A stretch of 64,000 nt of DNA from contig NZ_JANYGH010000008.1 of assembly GCF_025362475.1 (NCBI RefSeq), positions 1 through 64,000 of the forward strand. The letters run 5' to 3'. The notes under the pieces are model-generated. The model was not told the DNA's origin, did no database searches, and was given only the letters and a program-made list of their open reading frames with translations. The translations under genes were made by a program, and so were the position numbers. This DNA comes from Mucilaginibacter sp. (GTDB lineage Bacteria > Bacteroidota > Bacteroidia > Sphingobacteriales > Sphingobacteriaceae). Below, in pieces: positions 7,775 through 17,316 of the stretch; position 1 is the first letter of the stretch, and each line of letters opens with the position of its first letter.

Positions 7775-9448
7775 TTATTTTGCGATGCCTCCTATCCTTA
7801 CCAAAAAGAAATGATTAAGTGCAGTTAACCTTTTTGATTCGATGATGAACGGTAAGGTTATATTTTCATTAGGATAATTATCAAATGATTGAATCAATTG
7901 AAATGGCGTGTTATTTTTTTGCAGATCGGCCTTTTGCCCCTCATTAATTAATATTAGCGCGTTGCTATGCTTAAGGGCATCTGCCATATCCATAAAAGTA
8001 ACTGGCTGATGGGTATAAAACTCAAAAGCATTTGGCACATTGAACGCTGATATGATTTCTTCTTTTGGATGATATTGATTGATAAACGCTGCCGCCTGTA
8101 CATCCCCTTTTAAATCAACGAGTGTTGGGTACACTAAAGTTACCATGTAACTGTTAACAAAAAGGCTAACGCAGCAAGTAAATAAAAACAAAGCCCTCAT
8201 CTTTGTTTCGCTATAATTATAGATATACCAGGTAATTAATGCCAAAGCAATGCCCAGCATTAAAAATACCGGCCAGCGCCCGGGTGCAAAAATGAAGTTC
8301 AACACCACAACCGCCATAATCAACAGCACACTTATGGTATACTGCGAGATACTAAAAAAAAGATTTTTATTACTGCCGATAACCTCCTTTATAAATACCG
8401 CCGTTATAATAGCAAAGAAGGGAAACAGGATATTGGTATAAAAAGGAAGCTGAAATTTGGAGATTGAAAAAACCAGTAACATGATCAGCGCGCCGCTAAT
8501 GGTAATATACTCCGGCAGTACTATCTTTTTAATTATTTTATGGATAACGCGAAACAGAGCAAAATAAAACAACAATGCCCAGGGAGCAAAAGCCCAAAGC
8601 AGGGTATGCACAAAAAAGAAGACGTTACCATGCGTGTTCCTGATAAAGCTGTTATTATTGAAGCGCCCAAATTGGCTATCCCACAAAAACCAATGAATAC
8701 CCGATATACCCGACTTGCCAAAAACTATCTTTTCGGGATGCGTATCGAATTGAATATATAGGGTATAAATTTCCGGAAGTACAAAGACCGCTACCAAAAC
8801 AAAGGATAGTAGCCATTTCCATTGAAAAAGCCCCTTAATATCTTTCCGGAACAGGTAGTCACCTACAATTCCACTCCCGATAGGGATTAGCAGGTAGATC
8901 CCTTTCGTCATTACCGCACAGGCTGTAAACAGAGTGGCCAGTAAAATATCTGCCCATGTAAACCGGTCTTTTACTTTACAAAAATGATAAACAGCGCCCA
9001 TTAACAAACCCATAATATAAGGTTCGGCGCGTACATCCGTATTTGACATCACCACGTGCTGAGCGGTAAGTAATATCAGTACAGCAATCAGCGCCGTTTC
9101 AACATCATAAAACTTTTTGGCGAGCTTGTAAGTATAGATAGCCGACAGGAAGAAAAACAGCAAAGCAGGCAATTTATAAGCTATGGTATTGATGCCCAAA
9201 ATTTTGAAACTAATAGCTGTCATCCAAAACGGAAAATGCGGTTTATCCAACCAATCCTTACCATGATACATCAGATCGGTAAAGTTGAAGCTTTGAGCCA
9301 TGTTACGTGCCAGTACACTGTACAAAGCAGGATCGTCTGTAAAATATTTTACACCAATGCCAGCCAGGTTTACCAATATGGCTATAACGAGTACTAATAA
9401 ATATGGCTTTTTTTGCGCGTAAAGTATGGAGAAGGCAAATCTATTCAC
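7775..9448 (-). CDS. GT39/GT83-type (ArnT-like) membrane glycosyltransferase
   Basis: The 557-residue protein has about twelve membrane segments and an acidic first periplasmic loop (DDPALYS; then DKPHFPFW), typical of polyprenyl-phosphate sugar transferases of the dolichyl-P-mannose/ArnT class. Such enzymes move a sugar from a lipid carrier onto lipid A or protein on the outer face of the inner membrane. The predicted start is GTG (9446-9448), giving a short N-terminus before the first helix. It sits alone between murB and a GT4 gene on the same strand. Acceptor and donor are unknown. Confidence 0.75.
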   Translation of the reverse strand: MNRFAFSILYAQKKPYLLVLVIAILVNLAGIGVKYFTDDPALYSVLARNMAQSFNFTDLMYHGKDWLDKPHFPFWMTAISFKILGINTIAYKLPALLFFFLSAIYTYKLAKKFYDVETALIAVLILLTAQHVVMSNTDVRAEPYIMGLLMGAVYHFCKVKDRFTWADILLATLFTACAVMTKGIYLLIPIGSGIVGDYLFRKDIKGLFQWKWLLSFVLVAVFVLPEIYTLYIQFDTHPEKIVFGKSGISGIHWFLWDSQFGRFNNNSFIRNTHGNVFFFVHTLLWAFAPWALLFYFALFRVIHKIIKKIVLPEYITISGALIMLLVFSISKFQLPFYTNILFPFFAIITAVFIKEVIGSNKNLFFSISQYTISVLLIMAVVVLNFIFAPGRWPVFLMLGIALALITWYIYNYSETKMRALFLFTCCVSLFVNSYMVTLVYPTLVDLKGDVQAAAFINQYHPKEEIISAFNVPNAFEFYTHQPVTFMDMADALKHSNALILINEGQKADLQKNNTPFQLIQSFDNYPNENITLPFIIESKRLTALNHFFLVRIGGIAK

Positions 9449-9608
9449 AAGAATATTTAGGGTTATGTAGCAGATTTCATCAAAAGCGTGGCAGATGTAA
9501 AGTGTCTGATTATTTCAAATGGCGCATTCCTTTCGTTTTGCAAAAATAAGCTACCGATGTTTCCTTAACTTAACGGTATTGATATATAATGGTGAAATAG
9601 TACAGCTG

Positions 9609-10592
9609 TTACCTATTCCAGGGCAGGTATTTTACTGTATTAGCTGCTTGTAAAGTTGGCGCTCCTGCATTCAGTTTTTCGCCATTCATAACCCGTTCAT
9701 AAAGCTGCAGGTACTTTTGCGCCATTTTTTGCACGGTAAAATTTTCCATAGCATAATCATGGCATAGCTGGTTGCTAAAATCCGCAACAGATTTAAGGCC
9801 TTCTGCAAGTACCGAACTGCTATTACTGAGTATACCTACTTCGGGTGCAACCAACTCGGGCAATGACCCATAAGGCGTCCCAAACACCGGGCATCCATAA
9901 TATAAGCTTTCAATAATAGCTAAGCCAAATGGCTCGTGCCAAAGCACCGGGAACAACAGCGCCTTTGAACTGTTGAGCACTACTGCCTTTTTATCATTAT
10001 CAACCATCCCTTTAAACCTCACATTTAAGTTGAATGTAAACCGGAAGCCCATTGTTAAATTTAAACGAGTACCGCCCAATACAATCAGTTTATTACCGCT
10101 TTGGGTAGCTACATCAATTGCACCTTTAACGTTTTTAACCTTCCAGGCCGCCTTTGCCAAAAAATGGGTATGAATGCGCTTTTTTGACAGATCGGGTTTA
10201 GGGTAATCATCAGGGTCAAGGCCGTGATGGACAAAGGCTGTGCCCCCATACCGGGCCGCATGATTGGCCGAAACAAATACCGAATTTTGATCTAACAGAT
10301 CTCCGTATGCAGGATTGTTATGTACATTAACCAGGTAGGGCTTTTTAGTAAAGTTATTTACCTGGAAATGAAAATGTACCACGTCAATATCATCAGGCAC
10401 CTGCTTACTTATATCAACGGTGGGATTATAAACCAAAATTTTAGCAAAAGGACAGGAAGAACCAGCCGCTACGAGGTAAGTAATTTGATGCCCTAAACGC
10501 TGAAGCGCTGCACCCAGCCACCAGATCATTCTTTCAGTTCCGCCGTATTTTGCTGCGGGTATTTGGGTATTGTTTACTATTAAAATCTTCAT
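9609..10592 (-). CDS. GT4-family glycosyltransferase
   Basis: The 327-residue GT-B protein starts with MKILIVNNT and a Gly-rich acceptor loop (KYGGTERMIWWLG). It carries the C-terminal EX7E motif (HEPFGLAIIES) that holds the nucleotide sugar, then a loop GTPYGSLPELV. It is a retaining glycosyltransferase, cytoplasmic or peripheral to the membrane. It is slightly shorter than usual GT4 proteins (350-400). Orientation matches the ArnT-like gene, but the 160-bp gap argues against tight coupling. Confidence 0.8.
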   Translation of the reverse strand: MKILIVNNTQIPAAKYGGTERMIWWLGAALQRLGHQITYLVAAGSSCPFAKILVYNPTVDISKQVPDDIDVVHFHFQVNNFTKKPYLVNVHNNPAYGDLLDQNSVFVSANHAARYGGTAFVHHGLDPDDYPKPDLSKKRIHTHFLAKAAWKVKNVKGAIDVATQSGNKLIVLGGTRLNLTMGFRFTFNLNVRFKGMVDNDKKAVVLNSSKALLFPVLWHEPFGLAIIESLYYGCPVFGTPYGSLPELVAPEVGILSNSSSVLAEGLKSVADFSNQLCHDYAMENFTVQKMAQKYLQLYERVMNGEKLNAGAPTLQAANTVKYLPWNR

Positions 10593-10777
10593 TCAAAAAT
10601 GTAATCGCCCGAATTTCGCAATTTAAATTGGATTGCTATAAAGGAATACCCGTGTGGCCCCCGCAATCATTCCTCTAAATTGCCTATTTTAGAATTTTCA
10701 TGTCAACAATATAATTTATCAACTTTTTTAATTATTTTAGGAACTTGATTAACTTATTAACGATTTAACTAAAAGAA

Positions 10778-12070
10778 ATGACATCAATTAGCAATCCTGT
10801 AATATCTGTACAAAAAAAATCAGCGATAAACCCTATCATTATCATAGGCGCCTTATTTTTCATCTTCGGCTTTGTAACCTGGTTAAATTCGGTATTGATA
10901 CCTTATTTAAAAATTGCATGTCAGTTAAATAACTTTGAATCGTACCTGGTAACCAGCGCGTTTTATATAGCTTACCTGTTAATGGCCAAACCATCCGCCT
11001 GGGTGCTTAAACTATTTGGGTTTAAAAATGGAATGGCAGTTGGGCTAATAGTTATCGCACTTGGCGCTCTTATATTTATTCCCGCAGCACTCACCAGGGT
11101 TTATTCTGTTTTCTTAATCGGCTTATTTGTACAGGGCACAGGGTTGGCTATTTTACAGTCGGCATCAAATCCGTATATCACCATTATTGGGCCACCAGAA
11201 GGCGCCGCCAAACGCATGAGTATCATGGGTATCTTTAATAAATGCGCAGGCGTGCTGGCCCCTATAGCCCTGGGTGCATTGGTATTAAACAATATAGATG
11301 GCTTTAGCGCCAACCTGATAAAGCTTACCCCCGCAGAAAAAATAATACAGCTTAACGAGTTAGCAGCAAGGGTAATTCTTCCCTATATCATTATAGTTGT
11401 TGTCCTTTCGGTTTTAGCAGTGCTGATCTATTTTTCGGGCTTACCCGAAATTGATACCGAGCACGAGGACGAAGCTGTTGCAGCAGCCAACTCTGGCAAA
11501 AGCAGCATTTTCCAGTTCCCGCATTTAATATTAGGTGTAATCGCCTTGTTTTTTTATGTAGGTGCCGAAGTAATTGCCGGCGATTCAATCATCGGCTATG
11601 GTACGGCAAATCATATCCCGTTATCAGTTGCTAAGTATTTCGCCTCGGGTACGCTGATATGTATGGTTATTGGTTATTGTGCGGGCATCCTGTTTATTCC
11701 CCGTTACATCAGCCAGCAAAAAGCATTGGTTTATTCGGCTATATTAGGTGCTGTGTTAACCATTTTAGCATTAGTTACTCCTAAATATATCTCGATAGGA
11801 TGTATAGCGCTCTTAGGCTTAGCAAACGCCTTAATGTGGCCTGCCATATGGCCATTAGCCCTATCAGGATTAGGCAGATTTACCAAAATTGGGTCATCGC
11901 TTTTGGTAATGGGTATAGCCGGCGCCGCCGTTTTCCCACCATTGTATGGCTTATTGGTTGATAAGCTATCGGCCCAGGAAGCTTATATGATACTGATCCC
12001 CATTTACCTGTTCATCTTTTATTTTGCAACCATTGGTTACAAAAAGGGGAAACATGTGATAGCGGTGTAA
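10778..12070 (+). CDS. FucP/GluP-family sugar:H+ symporter (MFS)
   Basis: The 430-residue protein has twelve predicted membrane helices. Family signatures include FIFGFVTWLNSVLIPYLK near residue 28 and LQSASNPYITIIGPP near 125. These match the fucose-galactose-glucose permease branch of the major facilitator superfamily (TC 2.A.1.7), which imports hexoses with protons. Exact substrate (L-fucose, glucose, galactose or GlcNAc) cannot be decided from sequence. No sugar-metabolism gene is adjacent. Confidence 0.87.
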   Translation: MTSISNPVISVQKKSAINPIIIIGALFFIFGFVTWLNSVLIPYLKIACQLNNFESYLVTSAFYIAYLLMAKPSAWVLKLFGFKNGMAVGLIVIALGALIFIPAALTRVYSVFLIGLFVQGTGLAILQSASNPYITIIGPPEGAAKRMSIMGIFNKCAGVLAPIALGALVLNNIDGFSANLIKLTPAEKIIQLNELAARVILPYIIIVVVLSVLAVLIYFSGLPEIDTEHEDEAVAAANSGKSSIFQFPHLILGVIALFFYVGAEVIAGDSIIGYGTANHIPLSVAKYFASGTLICMVIGYCAGILFIPRYISQQKALVYSAILGAVLTILALVTPKYISIGCIALLGLANALMWPAIWPLALSGLGRFTKIGSSLLVMGIAGAAVFPPLYGLLVDKLSAQEAYMILIPIYLFIFYFATIGYKKGKHVIAV

Positions 12071-12251
12071 GCGGACACGCGGTGTTTAAATTCTCACAGG
12101 CAGCAAGATTCTAAGAAAATCAACCAAATATTCTGACGCTTTTGTGTACTTAATAAATAAAGCATCCTTTTAGTGCCCATATTAAGGCGACAAATATCCG
12201 CAACAGTATCAGATTATTATTTATATTTCGGGTATAAATTCACGTGAGTTA

Positions 12252-13298
12252 ATGCCCGAAAATAAATTACATCCTAAAAGTAAATGGGATTCAAATTATA
12301 TATTTCTAATTGTAGCTACTTGTGCGTCATTCCCTGTATTCACTTACCTTATCTATAAAAACTATGCATCTGGAAAGACACTAATACATGCAAGTTACTT
12401 TATAACGTTAGCAGGCGCCTTGTCTGAATATAAACGCGTTGTAACCTGGTCAACATTATTATTTACAGTTTTAGGATCATTCGCAATAAGTTTAATTGTA
12501 TTTATACCCGCTTTTGCCGAACATTCCCGTCCCGAACAATTGGCAAATGGGTTTACAATTCTTTTCTATTGCCTTTTTATAATGATAGTAGTTTGTACAA
12601 AACTAAAAGAGCTTTCTCCTAAAATAAATGAGACTATAATTTTACTGCAAACCATAGCTATAATTTACTGGACTATGAATACTGATACATTGGATTTTAG
12701 TAGCTGGGTAGTAGATTTGATTATTCTTATAGGCTTCTTTTTGGGCCTATTTGCTTTATTCCAGGCATTCAGTTACAAGCCATATACAAAAACCGACAAA
12801 CTATTATTGAGTATTTGGAGTAGTATGGTGATTTTTTTAATTGGATTTGACAATGCCAATAAAGTACTTGGAATTGGACAAATTGAGAATGCAAAAAACA
12901 CCCTTCATATTACTATCCTTACGGCGCAATATTTTGTGCTTGGCATATCAAGCATATACATATGTAGTAATTTAGTGATGGTATTTTCTCTCTTTGCAGG
13001 TAGGGGCAAAATGACAACAAAAGAATATCGTAAAGGGATCAATGAATTAAAAGAGATGCACGCCTCAAGAGTTGAAACCCGCCAGCTAAAAAGAATAAAC
13101 GCCTTCACTGTACTGCTATTTACAACAGCTATTTTTACAATCAATTATTACTTTAAATTACTGCCTGTCAACTTTTTAATATGGTTAGTCTTCATCCTGT
13201 TTTCTGTTATTGTTTTTTTTTACGACAAGAAGCTATATAAAGAAAATGAAGATGAAGGCCGCTCTGGTTATTACAGGAATTATAAACGATTTAGGTAA
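12252..13298 (+). CDS. Orphan polytopic membrane protein
   Basis: The 348-residue protein has nine to ten hydrophobic segments, a short charged cytoplasmic loop near residues 250-280 (GRGKMTTKEYRKG, then KEMHASRVETRQLK) and a charged C-terminus (YKENEDEGRSGYYRNYKR). I recognise no family. Base composition is visibly more AT-rich than in flanking genes, which can mean recent acquisition or weak selection. It has its own upstream gap and a weak hairpin downstream. Confidence 0.65.
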   Translation: MPENKLHPKSKWDSNYIFLIVATCASFPVFTYLIYKNYASGKTLIHASYFITLAGALSEYKRVVTWSTLLFTVLGSFAISLIVFIPAFAEHSRPEQLANGFTILFYCLFIMIVVCTKLKELSPKINETIILLQTIAIIYWTMNTDTLDFSSWVVDLIILIGFFLGLFALFQAFSYKPYTKTDKLLLSIWSSMVIFLIGFDNANKVLGIGQIENAKNTLHITILTAQYFVLGISSIYICSNLVMVFSLFAGRGKMTTKEYRKGINELKEMHASRVETRQLKRINAFTVLLFTTAIFTINYYFKLLPVNFLIWLVFILFSVIVFFYDKKLYKENEDEGRSGYYRNYKRFR

Positions 13299-13361
13299 TT
13301 TAGTTTGATATGACTACACTTTAAAGTCAATATTTCAAATCTCTATCGTGAATAACTCTAA

Positions 13362-13384
13362 AAATGCATTCGAGCATTTATTTG
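13362..13384 (+). terminator. Weak hairpin after the orphan membrane gene
   Basis: A six-base stem AAATGC/GCATTT around ATTCGA is followed by a short T-rich tail between the converging membrane-protein gene and crtZ. The stem is short, so the call is tentative. Confidence 0.35.
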
Positions 13385-13409
13385 AAGCCTACGTTGTTGT
13401 CAGACAACT

Positions 13410-13850
13410 TTACCGCCTAAACCACTTCTTCCCAACAACCAGCAACCCAAACTCTTCAGCCGGATTCTTTTCCATTGATTTGTGGTGAATTTTATGCGCG
13501 CGGCGGATAGCCTTCAGATAATGATTATTACTTTTAAAAGCCTTGAACCGGTTATGGATAAACCAATCGTGAAATATGAAATAGATGGTGCCGTAAATAC
13601 TGATCCCGGTACCTATCCAAAAAAGGTAATCTAAACTGAGGTGCCCTATCCACATCAGCCATAAAGCCAATGCAGCAAAGCCGATGCTGAATATATCGTT
13701 CAACTCCAAAAAGCTGTGCCTTTCCTGGTGATGGGTTTTATGAATAAACCACAGCGGCCCATGGAACAAATATTTGTGCATCACCCAGGAGATGAGTTCC
13801 ATGCACATCACAGTCGCCACTATTAAAGCTATATTTATGAAGAAATTCAT
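13410..13850 (-). CDS. crtZ: Beta-carotene hydroxylase
   Basis: The 146-residue membrane protein has the four histidine motifs of the fatty-acid hydroxylase/CrtZ family: H25-x4-H30, HKTHH (37-41), H94-x4-H99 and HKIHH (119-123). These hold a di-iron centre. It should hydroxylate beta-carotene to beta-cryptoxanthin and zeaxanthin. It lies about 9 kb from the crtB/crtI locus, so the pathway is split. The short length fits CrtZ better than sterol desaturases. Confidence 0.87.
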   Translation of the reverse strand: MNFFINIALIVATVMCMELISWVMHKYLFHGPLWFIHKTHHQERHSFLELNDIFSIGFAALALWLMWIGHLSLDYLFWIGTGISIYGTIYFIFHDWFIHNRFKAFKSNNHYLKAIRRAHKIHHKSMEKNPAEEFGLLVVGKKWFRR

Positions 13851-13979
13851 TGTTTAGTTGGCAGTTTTCTTTTTGCAGTTAGCATTATTTAACTAAACGG
13901 ATGGCTTTAAAATAAGTTTGCAGTTTTAAGGCGTGATATTTCCGCTTAAAACTGCAAACTCAAAACTGCTTACTGAGAA

Positions 13980-15383
13980 CTATATATGTATCGCTCTATT
14001 CTCCGTAGCTGCTAAACATGCTTCGCGCATGGCTTCAGTATAGGTTGGGTGAGCGTGGCTGATACGTGCAATATCTTCTGCACTTGCGCGGAATTCCATG
14101 GCAACTACCGCCTCGGCAATCATATCCGCAGCACGCGGACCAATCATGTGTACGCCTAAAATTTCGTCGGTAACGGCATCAGCCAATACTTTCACAAAAC
14201 CATCCAAATCACCACTTGCACGGGCACGGCCGCTGGCTTTGAATGGGAACGAACCTGTTTTATATTTTACACCGGCGGCTTTCAATTGCTCTTCGGTTTG
14301 GCCAACAGCAGCAACCTCTGGCCAGGTATATACTACACCGGGGATCAGGTTATAATCAATGTGTGGTTTCTGGCCGGCAATGATCTCGGCAACTAATGTA
14401 CCTTCATCTTCGGCTTTGTGGGCAAGCATAGCGCCTTTTATCACGTCGCCAATAGCGTAAACACCTTTAACGCTGGTTTCCAGGTGATCGTTAACGGTAA
14501 TTTTACGGCCACGTTCTTCAACAGTGATACCTATTTTATCCAGACCTAAACCATCGGTGTAGGCAATCCTGCCAACAGCTACCAGGCAATAATCGCCTTT
14601 TAGTTCTTTCTTTTCGCCTTTAGGGGTATCAAAATTCACGGTCACTTCGTCACCGTTTACAGTAGCGCCGGTTACTTTATGACCCAGGTAAAACTCCATA
14701 CCCAGTTTGGTTAATACTTTTTGCAACTCGCGGCCCAAACCCTTATCCATAGTTGGGATAATACCATCCATAAATTCAATTACAGAAACCTTGGAACCTA
14801 AACGTGCATAAACAGAACCCAGCTCCAAACCTATAACACCACCGCCAATCAATACCAGGTGCTTAGGTATTTCGGTAAGTGATAAAGCTTCTGTTGATGT
14901 GATGACGCGTTTTTTATCAATCGGCAAAAATGGCAATGCCGATGGTTTTGAGCCTGTAGCAATAATCACATTTTTACCGGTGATCTCGGTTTCGGTACCA
15001 TCGGCTTTTTTAACGGTGATGGTATTTTTATCTTTAAAAGATCCTGTACCAAAATGAGTATCGATCTTGTTTTTCTTCATCAGGTAGCTAATACCGCTGG
15101 TATTGGCATCCACCACTTCCTGTTTGCGTTTTACCATCTGGCCAAAATCAACACCCAGATTATCCAGCTTAATACCATGTGTGGTAAAAGCGTGGGCAGC
15201 GTTATGGTAATGTTCGGATGAATCTAACAACGCCTTTGAAGGGATACAGCCAACGTTAAGGCAGGTACCGCCAAGGGTGTTATATTTTTCGACGATAGCG
15301 GTTTTTAAACCCAGCTGGGCACAACGTATAGCGGCAACATAGCCACCTGGGCCCGAACCGATAACGATAACATCATATTGCAT
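13980..15383 (-). CDS. lpdA: Dihydrolipoyl dehydrogenase
   Basis: The 467-residue flavoprotein has an N-terminal FAD motif (GSGPGGYVAAI), the redox-active cysteine pair CLNVGC (C41 and C46), an NAD-binding motif (GGGVIGLELGSVYARLG), and the C-terminal catalytic HPTYTE dyad. It reoxidises dihydrolipoamide in the pyruvate, 2-oxoglutarate and branched-chain dehydrogenase complexes and/or the glycine cleavage system. It is not beside other complex subunits. Length is typical. Confidence 0.95.
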   Translation of the reverse strand: MQYDVIVIGSGPGGYVAAIRCAQLGLKTAIVEKYNTLGGTCLNVGCIPSKALLDSSEHYHNAAHAFTTHGIKLDNLGVDFGQMVKRKQEVVDANTSGISYLMKKNKIDTHFGTGSFKDKNTITVKKADGTETEITGKNVIIATGSKPSALPFLPIDKKRVITSTEALSLTEIPKHLVLIGGGVIGLELGSVYARLGSKVSVIEFMDGIIPTMDKGLGRELQKVLTKLGMEFYLGHKVTGATVNGDEVTVNFDTPKGEKKELKGDYCLVAVGRIAYTDGLGLDKIGITVEERGRKITVNDHLETSVKGVYAIGDVIKGAMLAHKAEDEGTLVAEIIAGQKPHIDYNLIPGVVYTWPEVAAVGQTEEQLKAAGVKYKTGSFPFKASGRARASGDLDGFVKVLADAVTDEILGVHMIGPRAADMIAEAVVAMEFRASAEDIARISHAHPTYTEAMREACLAATENRAIHI

Positions 15384-15456
15384 AGTAGTGTTTTTTTGTG
15401 GATGGCAAAGTTAAGTAATATCAAAAGCAATAAAGATATATTTTATAGGTACAAGG

Positions 15457-16455
15457 TCAAAATTCGCAATACTTGTTTACCCAGGCACGGATAAGGGCCA
15501 CGCGATCCTTGATAAACCTTGTACCAAAAAACAAATTCGACCAGTCATCAAAGTGTTCATGCTGAAATCCCAAATAGAAAATCCAGAACCCTACCCCAAG
15601 GTAAGGGATCGCTTTTAGCTCATCTTCGGTAACAGATCGGTTTTCACGATAACCTTTAACAAAAACAGCAAACATCCGCTCTGCTTCCGCATCGCTGAGT
15701 TTGCCGGTATAAACATGCATAAAAAAATGCACGAAGAATGACATCAGATCATTGGCAAGGTAACCCTTCCCGGCAAAATCAAAATCGAAAAAGGTTAAAT
15801 TCCCAGTTTCATCAAAGTGAAAATTCTTAGGCAAAAAATCATACTGGCAATATCCGTAGCTAAATTTTGTGGCATCAAATGATGCTATTTTTTGAGCCAC
15901 CTTGGCGGCAGTTTCAGTTAAATAAGCGTACTCATCCGGCAGCTCCTTAAACGCAGGCTCGAAACTTTTTAGGGGCTGGCTAAGTGTTGTTTCAACGGTA
16001 TATTCTCTGCGGGGATGCTGGAGCTGGATAGCCGATGTTAAATTATGTACGGTAGCCATCTCCCTGCCAACCGTTTTTAGCTGCTCATCATTCAAATCAA
16101 GAACCGGGGCACCCTCGGCAAATGAAAACAAGATCCCATGGCGCATGCCTTCGGGGGCATTAAATTGTTGTAGCTGTTTGCCTTGTATATCCTTGATGGG
16201 ATACGCTACCCTTCCGCCGCCATCTTTAAGCAGGTTTAACAACTCAATTTCGCCTTTTATCTCCTCAACCGAACGGTGCTGTTCACGGTAGATCTTTAAA
16301 ACATATTTGGCATCGGTAGCCTCTATAATATAAGTATCACTCACTCCGCGTAATAAAAATTTGCAGGTTATCAGCCTTAAATTATAAGCATCTTCAATAT
16401 ACTTTTTTAAAGCAATGGCCGATAAGGTGGAATATTGTGCCGGGAAGTGCGTCAT
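15457..16455 (-). CDS. APH-fold phosphotransferase (homoserine kinase II/choline kinase-like)
   Basis: The 332-residue protein has an N-lobe Lys (YVLKIYRE), a catalytic-loop Asp in YCQYDFLPKNF and a metal-binding DFDFAGKG motif. This is the order of aminoglycoside phosphotransferase-fold small-molecule kinases. The usual HGD of the catalytic loop reads QYD. Substrate is unknown; homoserine, choline, ethanolamine or a sugar are possible. It lies 73 bp upstream of lpdA on the same strand and may be cotranscribed. Confidence 0.75.
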   Translation of the reverse strand: MTHFPAQYSTLSAIALKKYIEDAYNLRLITCKFLLRGVSDTYIIEATDAKYVLKIYREQHRSVEEIKGEIELLNLLKDGGGRVAYPIKDIQGKQLQQFNAPEGMRHGILFSFAEGAPVLDLNDEQLKTVGREMATVHNLTSAIQLQHPRREYTVETTLSQPLKSFEPAFKELPDEYAYLTETAAKVAQKIASFDATKFSYGYCQYDFLPKNFHFDETGNLTFFDFDFAGKGYLANDLMSFFVHFFMHVYTGKLSDAEAERMFAVFVKGYRENRSVTEDELKAIPYLGVGFWIFYLGFQHEHFDDWSNLFFGTRFIKDRVALIRAWVNKYCEF

Positions 16456-16656
16456 AGGTTTTAAAAATTAAAATGGGCCTGCAATGATACAAAATTGAAT
16501 AAACTTAACACTGGGCTTATCCTTATTTTAGCCAATATTAGCCACTTATTACCACCTTAATGTAACAGTGTTGTATTAAATTATTTGTTCGCGATTATGT
16601 TGTTAAATTCGGCAGATATTTTGACTGACATTATGAATAAAACTATTTCGCTGTAA

Positions 16657-17289
16657 ATGAAACAGGGCTTTTTATTGATCCTATTGTTTTTTTTGTGCTT
16701 AGGTACAAACTCTCAAGTATTAACGAACGGTCATCTGGTTTATTCCAACTTATCACACAACCATATCTACAGTGTGACCATCATAAAAAAGCTGAACGAT
16801 CATACCCTTGCCTCAAATTCCAAATTAACTTTACTAGTATTGAATCAAGATAAAAAAATCCAACAGCGTATCAGTTTTAATACGGGGCTTTTGTTTGAAG
16901 ATGCCTATACCAGCAATAAAAACGCCCGCTCCTATGTTACCGGCGTAAATAAGGATACCGAAGTTTCAGATTATGATTTTGGAGATCTTATTATTGCCGA
17001 CCTTAATTTTGATGAAAAAGAAGACATCGCCATAAAATATGATTCGGGTGGCAACGGGGGCCCAGTTTATAATTTCTATTTGCAAGACAAAACAGGTAAT
17101 TTTAAGTTGAGCAAATATCTTACAAATCGTGTTTGTTCGTTTCCGTTCTACATAGACAACAGACATAAAACAATTGCAACACAAATACACGCTAACGTAT
17201 CCCAGGAAGGCAGAAAAACCTTTAAATATAATCCACTGACTAAAAAGTGGCGATTAGTAAAATGGGAAATGATCGGTACAAAAGAATAA
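16657..17289 (+). CDS. Secreted protein with XAC2610-like/FG-GAP-like core
   Basis: The 210-residue protein has a signal peptide (about 1-19) and a beta-rich body containing IIADLNFDEKEDIAI and GGNGGPVYNFYLQD. These resemble the Asp-rich calcium-type loop and Gly-Pro strand of XAC2610-like proteins. It is likely periplasmic or surface-exposed. It is followed after 27 bp by the first M1 peptidase on the same strand. No enzymatic motif is visible. Confidence 0.6.
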   Translation: MKQGFLLILLFFLCLGTNSQVLTNGHLVYSNLSHNHIYSVTIIKKLNDHTLASNSKLTLLVLNQDKKIQQRISFNTGLLFEDAYTSNKNARSYVTGVNKDTEVSDYDFGDLIIADLNFDEKEDIAIKYDSGGNGGPVYNFYLQDKTGNFKLSKYLTNRVCSFPFYIDNRHKTIATQIHANVSQEGRKTFKYNPLTKKWRLVKWEMIGTKE

Positions 17290-17316
17290 AACAAATAATT
17301 TAATCTTAATTAATAA

